Made by a program: the position numbers and the translations under genes. DNA of 64,000 bases, taken from Scatophagus argus. Its lineage: Eukaryota > Chordata > Actinopteri > Scatophagidae. The notes below the pieces were generated by a model. That model was given only the letters and a program-made list of their open reading frames with translations. It did no database searches and was not told where the DNA came from. The number at the start of each line of letters is the position of its first letter. The stretch's first letter is position 1. The stretch lies in assembly GCF_020382885.2 (NCBI RefSeq), contig NC_058507.1:201001-265000 (forward strand), given 5' to 3'. Shown piece after piece: positions 12,308 to 27,000 of the stretch.

Positions 12308-15300
12308 GGTAAACACCTACCTGTCCTGTTTGTCCAGATAATCCGGAGTCGTCCCGTTCTGTCCCAGAATGTACTGCTGCAGCTGAGACTTTGATGGAGG
12401 TGAGATTGAGAGACTTGTTGCTGGACATCGAGGACCGAATCCACCAGGGAACTCTGGGAACTCTGAAGGTACACACATACCTGCCGGTGGACACTAGCCA
12501 CAGCAGGTAATAGTACACTCACCTGTCTCTCTCTGTCTGCGTTCAGGTTATGGACAGACAGGTGTGGCGCTCAGCTCTGGAAGCAGGAAACTATGAGCTA
12601 ATGTGTTCTGATGGCAAAGAAAATGGAGTTGTGAACGGACGAGTGGAAGCCATGGAGGTGGACTCACCTGCCCACCTGAGAACCAGAGACAGGTACACAG
12701 ACAACAGGTAGTGAGGGACAGGTGTTTTTTTTTGTTTTTTTTTTATTTACCCAAAAATCAGAAACAACTTGAATTGGAGCAGCAGGAGACATCAGATGTC
12801 AAACATTTGCTGTGAAATAACAGCAGTTTACTGATCCACCAATCAGTTTGCTCATTTTTTTTTATGCTGATGCCCCAATGTGATTTAAATCATTTTCAAA
12901 TCACAAATGGAAATTTGGAAATCCCTTCAACCTATTTCACTCTGACTGCAGCTAGAGGGCGTCCTTCAACTGTACAAGGCAGACTTCCTGTTTGTGCTGG
13001 ACAACATGTCCCCTTCATCCATGTGTGTGTGTGTTTAGGCTGCAGGAGCTGAAGTCCAACGGTGTGGCCTCCTGCAGCGGCTATGGGACTCCTCAGGTGG
13101 TCAGTAGCTCCATACGAATCCTGGCTGAGGCTCTTGCTCACATCGAACAAGGCATCGAGAGGCGCTTCCTCAAACCTCCGCTGGGTGAGTCTCTCCAGGC
13201 CTGGAAAGGTTTGGAATGGTCTGAAAGGATAATAAGAGAAGCTAAGCTCATACAGAAGATCTCTGCCTGAACAGACCATAATATACGAGACGTCTGAAGT
13301 GACAGGCAGGACACAAAGTGATGGACGTACAGTTAGCACTGACCTCATCAGACACAGTGCTCAGGTGTTGAAGTATTAACAGGTGTGTGTTCATATCTGG
13401 TTTGACGAGGATAACCAGTGGCTTCTACCCACAGGTGAGGAAGACTCAAAGAAAGACCAGAAGATGAAGAAGAACAAGAAGAAGGACGAGGACCAGGCCA
13501 GTGATGGTATGACTTCCTGTTTAAATCTTGTGATGTCAGCAGTGTGGTTAGAAACAACACATTTCATCAGGAGCAACAGTTTCTCTTCTTGCCACCCGAT
13601 TCCCATTGTGACGTGACGTCTCAGCAGCCCCATGAAACAGATTGACATTAGCAGGGAAGTCACCTTAAACTCTGTCTGTCTGTCTGTCAGATGGCAGTGA
13701 CAGTGGTCGGGTCAGTAAGACGGTGTTGGAGCGATGGAGGGAGTCTCTGCAGTCCTGTTCGAGTCTGTCTCAGGTCAGAAACACACACACACACACGTCC
13801 ACATCCTGGGAGCTGTGCTCTCATTGGCTGTTAGTCAGTCACAGGTGATGTGTGCAGACATGTGAAGAAGTCATGTGACAGACGTACGTGTTTCAGAGAG
13901 ACTGACATGAGCTGCTGAATAATGGAGTCATAGGACTTAATGAGTTGAGTATTCATCCTGTTAAACTGCGGGTCTGCATGTCTGGATTCAGTCTGAATCA
14001 GTCTGTCAGTGAGACTGATGAGATCCATCGGAAAGGATATTTTGTGTTCACATCACCTGAAAGATGAGCGAATGCTCCCCTCCGACCTCAGAACACCTGT
14101 GTTTCTTCTGTGTCCAGGTTTTTGTCCACCTGTCCAGTCTGGAGCGAAGTGTTCTCTGGTCTCGCTCCGTCCTCAACGCTCGCTGTCGCATCTGCCGACG
14201 TAAAGGAGATGCTGACAACATGCTGCTGTGTGACGGCTGTGACCGAGGACACCACACCCACTGCCTGAGGCCCCGCCTCAAGGTGAGTACAAACCCGCCC
14301 ACAAATGTAAAACATAGCAGAAACACCTCTGCAGGAGTCCACGACAGTGAGGTAGTTTCATGCAGAGTCATTCAGTGTGAAGGTCCTGACCCTGTTCTGG
14401 TCTGTCTCAGTCTGTTCCAGATGGTGACTGGTTCTGTCCAGACTGTCGACCCAAACAGAGATCCAGCCGCCTTCCATCCCGTCAGCGCTCCTCTATCGAT
14501 GAGGAGGAGGTGGAGGAGGAGGAGGAGGTTGTGGAACAGGAGTCAGAGGAAGAGGAAGAGTCAGAAGAGGAAGAGGAGGAGTCAGAGGAAGAGGAGTCCG
14601 ATGAGGAAATACTGGTGAAGTAAGTGAGGAAATATTTCAACTTTGTCCATCTGCACTGAGATCAGTCTTAAACTGCAGTCTCCTCTAATCTGTAAACCTG
14701 TGCAGCACCAAGAAGAGCTTGGCCCCGCCCCCAAAAGGCAAGAGCCAACAGACCACGCCCAGAGCCCAGCAGGCCACGCCCAAAAACAGCACTTCCACTG
14801 CAGGGAAAAACTCATCAGCCTCCAAGTCAGTATCTGTTGCAGTTCTGACCAGTTCATCATAGTGGATCCCAGTATACTGATTCTATCCAATCACAGGTCC
14901 TCAGGGAAAAAGGCCACGCCCCCCACGGTGAAGGCCAACATGGCGCCTGGAGGTAAAGCTCCAGCCCGCTCTGGGAGTCGGGGCAGTGCCCGTCTGAGCC
15001 ATGAAATCCTGCCACCAAACGGCAACAGCAAGACCTCGCCTGGTCATAGCAAGAGGCTGCCTGCAGGTGAACAACCAATCGACAAACAGGACACACCTGC
15101 TCCAATGCTTCTCTGAACTGCAACAGTAAAACCAGTAACCGCTAGCCTCTCTCTTCTGCTCCTCCTCCAGATGCTGCTCCTCCCCCTAAACCCTCCAGAC
15201 CCGTTCTTCCCGTCCTCCCCCCTTCATCGTCTACCTCCGCGTCTTCATCCAGCCGACGCTCCTCCGGCAGGAACCACGGAGTCCACGAGCTGTCGGCCTG

Positions 15301-17574
15301 TGAGCAGCTGACTGTGGAGCTGGTCAGACATGAAGACAGCTGGCCCTTCATGAAGCTCGTCTCCAGGACGCAGGTACACACACGCACACACACGCACGCA
15401 CGCACACACACGCACACACACACACACACACCTGGATACGCATCAACACCTGTTTGTCTGCAGGTCCCTGACTACTATGACATCATCAAGAAGCCGATTG
15501 CTCTGAGCACCATCAGGGAGAAAGTCAACAACTGTGAATACCAGACAGCAGGTGTGTGAGCACGCGCACACACACACACACACACGGTGATAAAAACATT
15601 ACTTTAAAAGTCTCAGAGTGGTCTGCCATTAATCGGGTTTACTATTCCGTTTATGATTTCCTGCTGTACATTTCTTAACAACAAGTCCACTTAATAAACT
15701 GAGTGTAGTGACTTCATCTCCGTTTCAAACATTAAACTTTGCGTCTGTGCTGTCGAACATAATAAAATATAGGTAAAATATAGAAAAATGTCTGCCTTGT
15801 GCTTTAAACAACACTTCCTGCACCCATTGACCGTTCAGGGATGGGAATCGGACAGATTTCAGCATGCTCGGTCCGGACCAGAGACCAGCCGGTCAGTCTC
15901 CTGTATCTCTGGTTCCACGCTGGTCCGTTTTACGTGTATGCCACATGACGCCCGCACGCCAACAAGTTCTTCACCGTGAGTGAAGAAGATGCAGAGCTCG
16001 CAATCTGTAATGAACATAAGGCCAGAATAAATCCTGGTGGAGTGACACGAAAGTGTTCGAAACAACAAACGTAATCAGACACTTGAAACACCATCACCCA
16101 GCTGAACAGGCCCAGTCTGAAGAAGCCAGCAAAGCGGATGTGGCTAAAGCTAAAGCTAGCCAGAGCTCAGTGCCAGACACGCCTCAGTGTGAGCAGTGAA
16201 AAGCCCAAAGCGAATAACAAGAAAAATCCTGGAATTCATGACCCCGTTTTGATCGTGTTTCCAGAGCAGCGCGGTGCCTTCAAGAAACTGAAGCGTGCGG
16301 CGAAGCAGACGAGTACGCAGAGTTAGCAGTAAGTTTGAGTTGACTGTCAAAGTCCAGTGCAGGTCGCAGTCGATCGGTAAATAATGGCTACGACTTCTCA
16401 AGACCAAACAGAGCTCACATGTGCTGTTTCACCCTGTTTGTAAAGTGAAGGGGTTCGCCACATGCAGGAAGTACCCCGCTGCTTCCTGACCTGGCCGGAA
16501 ACTACGCAGAGAGAAGGTGAACAAGAGGTCTCAAAAATGTGATAAATGATGTCAGCGCTGATGGATTCATAAGCATGAGCTGTAAAATGATATAAGTAAC
16601 ATTTGTTTTGTTATGTGAATCTGTAGCACCTGCTTTTCTTTGGTAAAGTGAAATATGTCCAATTAAGTTCGGTCATTTTCGGTTAATTGTCATTGGTAGC
16701 TCTTTCCGGTGTCTTTATTTTGAGAGGATATTGTAAAGTTTAATAATTTCTTTTATGATCAAAGTAAAATTCTGCATTGACGTATCTCTAATTCGCATAT
16801 TGAATCTGAATTTGTATCGGGAGACGTGGATGAGTTAGAAAAGTTCTCTTATTAGCGCTGCTGACAGGTCAGGTTAGCAATAGTTAACTGGTTTAGGGGA
16901 CGTACTGGAACAGACTGAGACAGACCAGAAAAATCACGTCCAAAAGCTCTCGGTGACCTGCTGAAACACTGAGCAGTGAAACACAGGAAGTCCACTGGGT
17001 GGACTTCTGGATCACCACTGAGGACCTGATAAAGTCCCAAATATGCACATGCTTCAGTTGGGAGGACACACTCCACACATGACCACACATGGACGTCCAC
17101 ACAGAGTCCACGAGGACGCCTTCTGATGACCAAGTCTGCATTATGTGAAACCTCACAGACTTTTGCGTATTGCTAAGGATGAATTGAGCCTGAGCTGTTA
17201 ACAGGTAGATGTTATGTGATGGGTGGAGTCACGTTGGATCGGATGTTTACGTGTCCGTCCCAAATTCAAGATCAGTCATCAACGTGAGTCTTGAAAAGTT
17301 GGACGAGTAAGGAATCAGATTTGGAAAATGTCATTGTGATCATAAAAATACAAAAATGGCACTGATGTCTGTCTCTCCATATGTCTCTCTGTCCTCAGGT
17401 GAGTTTATCTCCGACGTGGACTTGATGTTCTCCAACTGTCTTCAGTATAACCCCCGTCACACGAACGAGGCAAAGGCTGGTCTCCGCCTGCAGCAGTTCT
17501 TCCACTCGGAGCTCAGCAGACTTGGCCTATTAGAGCGCAGCTCCGCCCCACCGGCCAAACGCTCCCGACACTGA
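3698..17574 (+). CDS. baz1a: Bromodomain adjacent to zinc finger protein 1A (ACF1), 29 coding exons
   Basis: Large regulatory subunit of ISWI nucleosome-spacing complexes (ACF, CHRAC), acting in the nucleus. Coding exons: 3698-3810, 4729-5007, 5406-5567, 6325(or 6328)-6426, 6517-6604, 6836-6958, 7118-7357, 7471-7566, 8159-8297, 9306-9437, 9550-9870, 9956-10121, 10513-10626, 11124-11197, 11283-11389, 11709-11947, 12038-12258, 12338-12468, 12547-12692, 13039-13184, 13435-13506, 13691-13773, 14118-14282, 14411-14619, 14706-14825, 14897-15066, 15171-15373, 15464-15551, 17399-17574. All junctions keep frame, giving about 1474 aa (human is about 1556). It starts MPLLHRKAFIRQKPPADLRPDEE, the family N terminus. 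Domains in order: WAC (about 20-130), a charged coiled-coil region, DDT (about 405-490), a WAKZ/WHIM motif with LGRDRLYRRYW near 773, a PHD finger (about 1121-1166, CRIC...CDGCDRGHHTHC...WFCPDC), an acidic stretch, and a C-terminal bromodomain (about 1357-1460) that keeps the acetyl-lysine Asn in LQYNPR. The bromodomain is split by a 1.85 kb intron holding a hAT relic. Confidence 0.95.
5014..5029 (+). repeat. (G)16 homopolymer beside a 5' splice site
   Basis: Sixteen consecutive G residues begin six bases after the donor GT of baz1a coding exon 2. The exact length may be affected by sequencing error. Confidence 0.8.
5620..5974 (-). mobile_element. Near-complete tRNA-derived SINE, family A
   Basis: On the minus strand the element starts near 5974 with a tRNA-like head. 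It has an A-box-like TGGCCTAGAGATTGG, then an exact pol III B box GGTTCGATTCC. The CCCTTGAGCAAGG core follows, then TCAATAAAG and a (CTT)n tail (AAG repeats on the plus strand at about 5620-5643). It lies in baz1a intron 3 in antisense orientation. The copy at 1817-2047 is the same family. The head is too diverged to be a functional tRNA gene. Confidence 0.85.
7700..8100 (+). mobile_element. CR1/L2-type LINE 3' untranslated tail in a baz1a intron
   Basis: The AT-rich stretch ends with TTTCGTTGCATTGTAC, ATGACAATAAAG and a short tandem tail (TCTAA)n. This is the usual 3' end of fish CR1/L2/Rex1-like non-LTR retrotransposons. No reverse transcriptase remains. The left edge is approximate. Confidence 0.65.
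8612..9145 (-). mobile_element. Internally deleted Rex3/RTE-like LINE fragment
   Basis: Two blocks of LINE ORF2 are read on the minus strand. The first (about 9117-8940) has the reverse transcriptase catalytic region SSLLFADDVVLLASS and RFAAECEAAGMRIS. The second (about 8925-8640) has the C-terminal region HIERSQLRWLGHLFRMPPGR...RPRGRPRTRWRDYV. The sequence between these blocks in a full element is absent. The element ends in GATG tandem repeats (ATCC on the plus strand at 8617-8634), a tail known for Rex3. It is broken by frameshifts and is a dead copy in baz1a intron 9. Confidence 0.8.
10161..10380. mobile_element. hAT-like MITE with 8-bp target site duplication
   Basis: The element at 10169-10372 (204 bp) is flanked by identical 8-mers GGTATACA at 10161-10168 and 10373-10380. 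Its ends are long inverted repeats: the left arm ATGTCAAACTGGTCCACAGG with GGGCCGGTGTGGCTGCAGG is mirrored by CCTGCAGCCACACCGGCCC and CCTGTGGACCAGTTTGACAT on the right. It encodes no protein. An 8-bp duplication and this terminal motif fit non-autonomous hAT elements. It sits in baz1a intron 12. Confidence 0.85.
15836..16460 (+). mobile_element. Decayed hAT (BED zinc finger) transposase relic in the last baz1a intron
   Basis: Reading across two frames gives FFTVSEEDAELAICNEHKAR, then GGVTRK, then (shifted) NVIRHLKHHHPAEQAQSEEA. This is the C..C...H...H layout of the BED zinc finger at the N terminus of hAT transposases. The copy is frameshifted and has stops. A CAGGGATGGGAATCG motif at about 15836 resembles a hAT terminal repeat; the matching right end was not found, so the limits are approximate. 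Confidence 0.6.
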
Positions 17575-19420
17575 ACCCAACACACCCCTGTGACCTCACT
17601 GTTGTCCGCTCTGCTGATTGGCCTGTGTCCCTGCTGATGCCGACGTGTTGACTCTCCTTCATGACCCGCGACCCCACACGGCTTACAGGCAGGTTCAAAG
17701 GTCATGAAGTGGAGGGACTCTGTTCACCTGGAGTCACACAGACATTAAACCTATGACAGATAACATACTTGAGCTGTGACTATAGCTCACCTGAAACACA
17801 GTCCTGTCCTCTCACTGATCACATGATCAGAAAACAGACTGGTCTCCTGTGAGCTCATCAAACCGTAGAAAGTGTTGGAGTCAGTTTTTCCTCGACGTGC
17901 TGACGTTCAGATGTTCAGGGCATTTCTTTTCTGTGTGGACGGATGGTGGACATGTAGCATTCCTGTGGTGCTGTAGGACAGTAGAGACAGTAGAGACAAT
18001 AGAGTCCCAACAGTTTCCCTCTGATGTTTCTGAAGTTTTCTTCCAGAAAAGCAAAAACCACTAAAGAAATGTGAGCTTTGCACTGACAATTCAAAGAAAT
18101 CAGATCAGGCCATGTTGGTCTGCTCAGGGACAAACGGTGCAGCTGCTTTTTACTGCTGCACAGTGTTGCCACGGCAACAAGGTCTCAGGCCAAATGTCAC
18201 CAGAGAAGTCTGTGGCAGCCAAAATCAAAATGAAATCACATTTTAATTAATTGTAATCTATCCAGATAGAGTCCACAGCGAGTAATGAATAAATAACAAA
18301 TGTTTTAATCTTCACTGACTGCACTGTTTCCAGAGCTCTCAGCTGCTTCTCTTGGCCTTCTCCAGGAAGTGCACCTGGTTCAGGTGTCGTCACGTGACTG
18401 AAGGCCCCACCTGGTTCACGTGATGACACCTGAGTGGACTGCGGTGGCTGCCTGAGAGTCAAACCGGACTTGTTCACTTTTGTTCTGATTCCAGCTCGTT
18501 TCCAATGACCAGCAGTGTCAGTTTCAAACCAGGAGGATTTTCATTTCTTTCCATTTGAAACGAGTCAGGACAGAACCCAAGTGCGGTCTGAAAATAAATT
18601 CTAAAATGCGACTGGACACGAGGCCTTCTGACTTCTGTTCCTGACATCTAGGTGATAAATTTAATAAACCACAGACTTCCACAGGTCACAATTGGAACAT
18701 CTTGAATCTCACGGTATCAAACGGTCGTCGATGTGCCAACAGACAGCAACCGACAGCCCCGCCCTCAATGTACTGACCACAACCCTAAATCACAAGCCCC
18801 ACCCCCGCGCTCCCCTCTGAATTCATAAAAATCCCTTTATCTAAATAAATGCCCCAAAACACCACGACCTCAAGGTTGGCAGGCCGTTTGTTACGTGCCC
18901 TGATAGAAAAGGCCTTAAAGGAACAGTCCGTGTCTTTCTTCAGTGACTGCTCAAATGGACGCCCCTCGTGTCCGAGTGGGGCTGCGCGTCCGTATTACTG
19001 ACACGGACTGCTCCTTTAAAAGCTGCTGTGGCCTCTGTGGATGTATACTTTATGTATTTTGACTACTGCAACATTTTTCTTTAGGCTCTTTTGTTTGATG
19101 CGTTCCTGTTCTGTGACGTTAGTGTGAGCCGCGTGCGTGCGGGTGGAGGTCCGCTGTAGGCACTACACTGGAGCCGCTGCAGCCGCGTGCGTGCGGGTGG
19201 AGGTCCGCTGTAGGCACTACACTGGAGCCGCTGCAGCCGCGTGCGTGCGGGTGGAGGTCCGCTGTAGGCACTACACTGGAGCCGCTGCAGCCTCCTCTGC
19301 TGTGTATTTATTTAGTTGAAGTCTCTGCTGCGGTGTCTTTATTTATGCGTGGCAGACGCCTGCTGATGCTATCTGTCTGTTTCTGTTGTTCTCATGGAAA
19401 AATAAATGAACGTTTTCTAA
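17575..19420 (+). other. baz1a: baz1a 3' UTR and flank
   Basis: No further coding exon is seen. AATAAA hexamers occur near 18591 and at 19401-19406, so the 3' UTR may run to about 18.6 kb or 19.4 kb. The stretch includes a palindrome GTTGCCACGGCAAC (18165-18178) and a three-copy 54-bp tandem repeat. Confidence 0.45.
19128..19289 (+). repeat. 54-bp tandem repeat, three copies
   Basis: Three apparently identical units occupy 19128-19181, 19182-19235 and 19236-19289. The unit is GC-rich and starts GCCGCGTGCGTGCGGGTGG. Because 54 is a multiple of three, the array is open in one frame and would give an 18-residue repeat, but there is no evidence that it is translated. Confidence 0.9.
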
Positions 19421-20089
19421 CCAGCTGCTGACCTGCTTCCTGTTCACGTGTGTGCAGGAGCGCACACGAGCTGCCGTCATGTTTGCATCAGTCCGGTGTA
19501 CCCTGGTACTCATACTCGTGTACTTTGTGGTAGTTTTGAATACGTGACTTTTGCTTTATGGCAGAGAAAGAAGCAGCAGCCTATCAGAATGTTGAATTGA
19601 TAAAACGATAAATTCATCGGTGATCGATTGTTTTGACCGCATCTTGTTTCAGTGGTTTTTATTTTCTCTAATACCACCATATAGAAGTACTCTGTTACAA
19701 GTAAAAGTCCTGCATTTACATGAGTAAAAGTAGGAAACTATCAGCATTAAAAGATGTGTGACGACCCATTTCAGAGTCAGCTGCAGAACCGCTTTGAATC
19801 TGGTTCAGGGTCCAGTCGTTTCGTCGAGTCACTCTGCTTAAAGTGAACCTCTGAAACACGCAGGACTCTGAACTGTCGGCCAGCATGTGGACCAGACCTC
19901 CACCCAAACCACGTTGGACTGATGAACTCCGGACGGAGCTCGTGTTACTGAATTTAACGACAGTTTGATCTTCTTTGTTTTAAACAGAGTTCCGCGTTCA
20001 CGTGGTATTAATCTAAACTGCAAAGTAACTGAACTTATTCAGTCGAGGTGCAATTACTAAATTAAAGTACAAGTACTGCGTACAGTAAC

Positions 20090-20233
20090 CGCTGCGTGGC
20101 CCCGCCTCCCTGCCCTCCTCCCTCCTCCTCCTCTTCCTCTTGCTCCGGTCGGACGGCCACATTCCCCGCTACCTTTCACCCCTGAGAAGCCCTGATCTGA
20201 CGGCGAAGCAGCGCGGACAAACCCCAGGACAAC
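20090..20233 (+). promoter_or_regulatory. cfl2: GC-rich proximal promoter / 5' UTR of cfl2
   Basis: CpG-rich sequence with CCCCGCCTCC and TCCTCCTCCTC tracts directly precedes the cfl2 start codon at 20234. No TATA box is obvious. This fits a CpG-island promoter; the exact start site is not determined. Confidence 0.5.
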
Positions 20234-23384
<3,151 letters not shown>

Positions 23385-24222
23385 TGTCATCACACCGAGC
23401 CAAGCGGAGCCGAGCCAACCGCCGTGCCATCCGGACCGAAGCACCTGACCCCACCTGAACACCGCCGCTTCACTCAGCAGCTTGCTCTGTCTGTATCCCT
23501 GTCCCGAAGGAGTTAGCGTCTTTAGGCCTCTTTGTTTTCGTTGTTTTTGTTTTGTTTTTGTTGTTGTTTTATTATTTTTTTTTTTTTGCTTTTTTCCAAC
23601 ATGAAGGAGATCTCATTAACATAATGACATGCAAACACCTCCCAGTTTGTTGCCACATGACTTCTGTTCACCTGGCAGGAAACAGCGACACACTACCAAA
23701 CCCCAGGACGGTTGTCTCTCTCTCACAGCCAGAGTTTTGCCAAAAAGTCGATGTGAAGGAAGCAGCCACATGTGTCGGCGCCGCGAGGCTCCGCCTCCCG
23801 CAGCTTTTTACATATGACTTTATTTATTATTGTAAACTGTTGTTCTGTTGGAAGCAGGCAGACGTATTGTCAGACTATGCATTGAGAAGAGAAGATTATG
23901 ACCCAGCACTTTTTGTTGAAACACTACAGGTTGAGACAGAACGTTAAATTCTCTGTGTTTGTCACCAAGCTAACATTTGTTTACCTCAGCTTTCATTCCT
24001 GTTGGACTCAACGTCATTCTAGCTGTTTGGTCGTCGCCTTACTTTCAGTTTGAATGTAATCGTCACACCAGTTAGTTAGGGTGCACTTTTATTTTGTAAA
24101 GAAACACTACAGGAAGCAGATTTGACCCCAGCATTGAGAGACGACCCAACAACAACACGACATCTGGAGCCTTAAAGTGGAACGTTGTTTCTGAGATCAC
24201 AGGAAGCCACTTTGCAAATAAA
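23385..24222 (+). other. cfl2: cfl2 3' UTR with polyadenylation signal
   Basis: Non-coding sequence with T-rich tracts near 23540-23590. An AATAAA at 24217-24222 is the best candidate signal for cfl2, giving a 3' UTR of about 0.85 kb. Confidence 0.55.
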
Positions 24223-26940
24223 AGCCTGTGGCAGATCTGACGTCTCTGCCTCGTCTCTGCTTCCACCAATCACAGAGTGTTTTCACCTGCAGGTCGTTCA
24301 CCTGGAGTCCACCTGAGATCATCTCAAGAGTCAGTTCTACGTTCTGCTTTTGACTTGCAGTCAGGTTGAAACGACTGCTGAGTGAAAACGATTTGAACCG
24401 GTTTGACCCCAATAGAGCTCAAGCAGAGCTGGTTAGAACCAGTGTGACCTTTAAAGAACTCCAGTGGGGTTGCGGTGATCTCTGTAGAACAAGTGTGAGC
24501 CAGGTAGGAACATGACTGTGTTCTAATGTAGCAGAACGTACAACACCATTAAAACGTCAGTAGAACCAGAACGACTCATCCGCTGAATGAGTATGATCTC
24601 AGTTGAACCCTATTAGAACCACAGGGGAACCTCATTAGAACCATGGCATTCCTTGCTAATTCCCAGTTAGAATCAGGATAAACTCCAGTAGAACTTTTAC
24701 AAGTCACGGCCCAGTAGTCCAAAACCAGACTGACACTGGGTGAATGGTCTGTTGATGTTCTTTCTAGTCCGAGTGCGCAGAACCTCGTTTTTAAGTGTAA
24801 GAGAAAAGGTTTCTCAGATTCTAAATGAGATTTCTCCATGAAAGCAGAGGTGTAAATGACTTCCTTCTGACTTCCTGTTCAGTCCCCACTTCCTGTGTGA
24901 GTGCTGGATGAATGAAAGCTGTAGACTTTTGACCTTATAAGGTGTTAATTGGTGGAGGCAGTGGATGCGTCTGGACTGAACCAGAAGCAGCTTTTTGTTT
25001 CCTGCTCGTGCTGACGTGTTCCTCTGTAGTCCGACTCAAACTGGTTGTAGAAAGGATAAAAGAGTGGAAGCTGCTGACACTGATCGGCTCTGGAGAATCT
25101 GATCCTCCTGCTTCTATTTCTGGACCGCACATGCTTCTGAGTCCAGTCATCACCGTCCACAAAAGGCAAAAGTGGACAGACAGACGAGTGAGAGCTGAGC
25201 TCAGCTGCAGCAGGGAGTCGACTCACAGCCACACAAAGTGTTCACCATCACAGTCAGGCGTCTCACTTGTTCTGTCACGCTGATGACAAGAACATTAACA
25301 CTTCAATAAAGAGGTACAAAGTTCAAATGGTAAACCGTGTAATTTCAAATACAAATAATTTGAGAATTCAAGCCACAGCTATTTTTCTGTTCATATAATT
25401 TTGTTTCCAGTCATCAGAAAGACCAAACGGCTGAAACCCTGTCAGCGCGGCGAGGTCAGACGTCCTGTCCGACAGCAGCGTTCGATTCTTTCAGCGTGAG
25501 GCAGCACAGGAAGCTGCTGGTCCCACAGCAGATTTCAGTGGGACACAGAGGGTGGATGTTGTGAAGCAGCGAAGGAAAACCGTGGCTGACGGTGGCGATG
25601 TCTCTGGCTCGTGTCTCCGTCTGACTCTGTGTGTGCTAAGTACTGCACTGAAGTACAACTTTAAGGTACATCCGTACTTCTCAGTGGGAAATATTGAACT
25701 TATCACTTCACTACATTTATCAGTAATAATCATTATAAATAATCAATAGTGACGTATGAAAATAAACTGAAGTGCCCAGCAGTCATGAAAATGAGCTCCA
25801 CGATCACCAGCTGCAACGTTCAAGTGATGAACACGTTCATACAGAAATAATTACAGTACCATAATATATAAACAGAATTCTGATCCAGTCTGCTTCATGA
25901 GTAGTTTTACTTTTGGTACCTAAACTTAATATTTTAATGTTTACATGTTTATTTTAATGTAACGATGTTTAAATATTAAAGAGCTCCAAACCAAACTGAA
26001 TGGTGGGCACTTTGACAAGCTGGTGAGTTTACTGCTGGATTCTCATGTGTTTCAGTAACAATAAAAACACTAACACTGCAGGTGAAGATGGTCATTTCTG
26101 CAGAGCAGTTTGTGTTGGGTTTACACAAGTTTTACAGTTAATTACCTTACTTAATGAAAAACATTTGTTTATTCATCGTAATTATTATCTGCGTAACTTT
26201 ATTTATTTTTAAATTTTCGAAAAAAGGGAATATTACTTGTTGTTCTTCTTCTTCTCTATGCAAAAAACAAACATACAAAAACACAGAAACCAGTAAATGA
26301 TCATCACTAAAACAATTCAGTAACTGTATTAGGTTAATTGAGAGTAAAGGTCTTGCGGTGAGAAAACTGGAGACTCCATTACCCAAAATTCCTGTGGTGA
26401 GTCAGTGCCAATCTCAGTTACGTCTCCCCCTGCTGGCCGCTTAGCTGAACTGCAGACAGCTTTAATCACAAACGAACGCACATTCACAATCCTCCGCTAC
26501 AACCGGTAATAAGACAACTGTAAGCAAATGCAACGTGTTATAACTTACAATATTTTATATTATTATAGCTGTGTTTCATACAGGAGTATCCCTGTTGACT
26601 AATACATTCCTAAACATCTTGATGTGTTTACGGAGAGAAAACACCATCTGTCGTTTCAGCTCTGCTCGCTGACTGCTTCATTCAGTTCATTTGTCTTAAT
26701 AAAGAGTAGAATTTTGGTTGGTTAAAAGCTCCGTGTGGTCTGATTATTGATGGATGATCCTGAAGGAAACAAACATGTCTGAAGGTTGACTGTAGCTCTG
26801 TAAGGCGTCACCACTCTAGGAAAGAGTGCATCTAAATCTGAATCTAGGAACCACATTTATTTATTCCATCTCCATGGTTCTCCACAGAACCTCTCCGTTA
26901 TCACACACTTCTTCAAGTCAAGCCATTCTTCTTCTGATTC
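24223..26940. other. Intergenic spacer between cfl2 and snx6
   Basis: I see no exon with splice borders and no recognisable protein in any frame. The open frames are short and have no family resemblance. The sequence is AT-rich and largely unique, with a few short repeats such as CTTCTTCTTCT near 26240. Confidence 0.5.
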
Positions 26941-27000
26941 AGGAACTTGGCCTGGTCGTCGTGACGTCACAGCACTTCCGGTCTCCACCCGTTCGCAGCC
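26941..27000 (+). promoter_or_regulatory. snx6: snx6 proximal promoter with CRE and ETS motifs
   Basis: A perfect CRE palindrome TGACGTCA lies at 26962-26969 and an ETS-type ACTTCCGG at 26974-26981, both within 40 bp of the snx6 start codon. CRE and ETS sites next to each other are common in CpG-type housekeeping promoters. Binding is not shown. Confidence 0.6.

Noticed and set aside
18165-18178. X-box-like palindrome GTTGCCACGGCAAC in the baz1a 3' flank, and a similar GTTGCCGTGGCAAC at 42782-42795
   Set aside because: Both fit the RFX consensus, but one is in a 3' UTR or flank and the other just before a psma3 exon, away from any gene start, and neither gene is ciliary.
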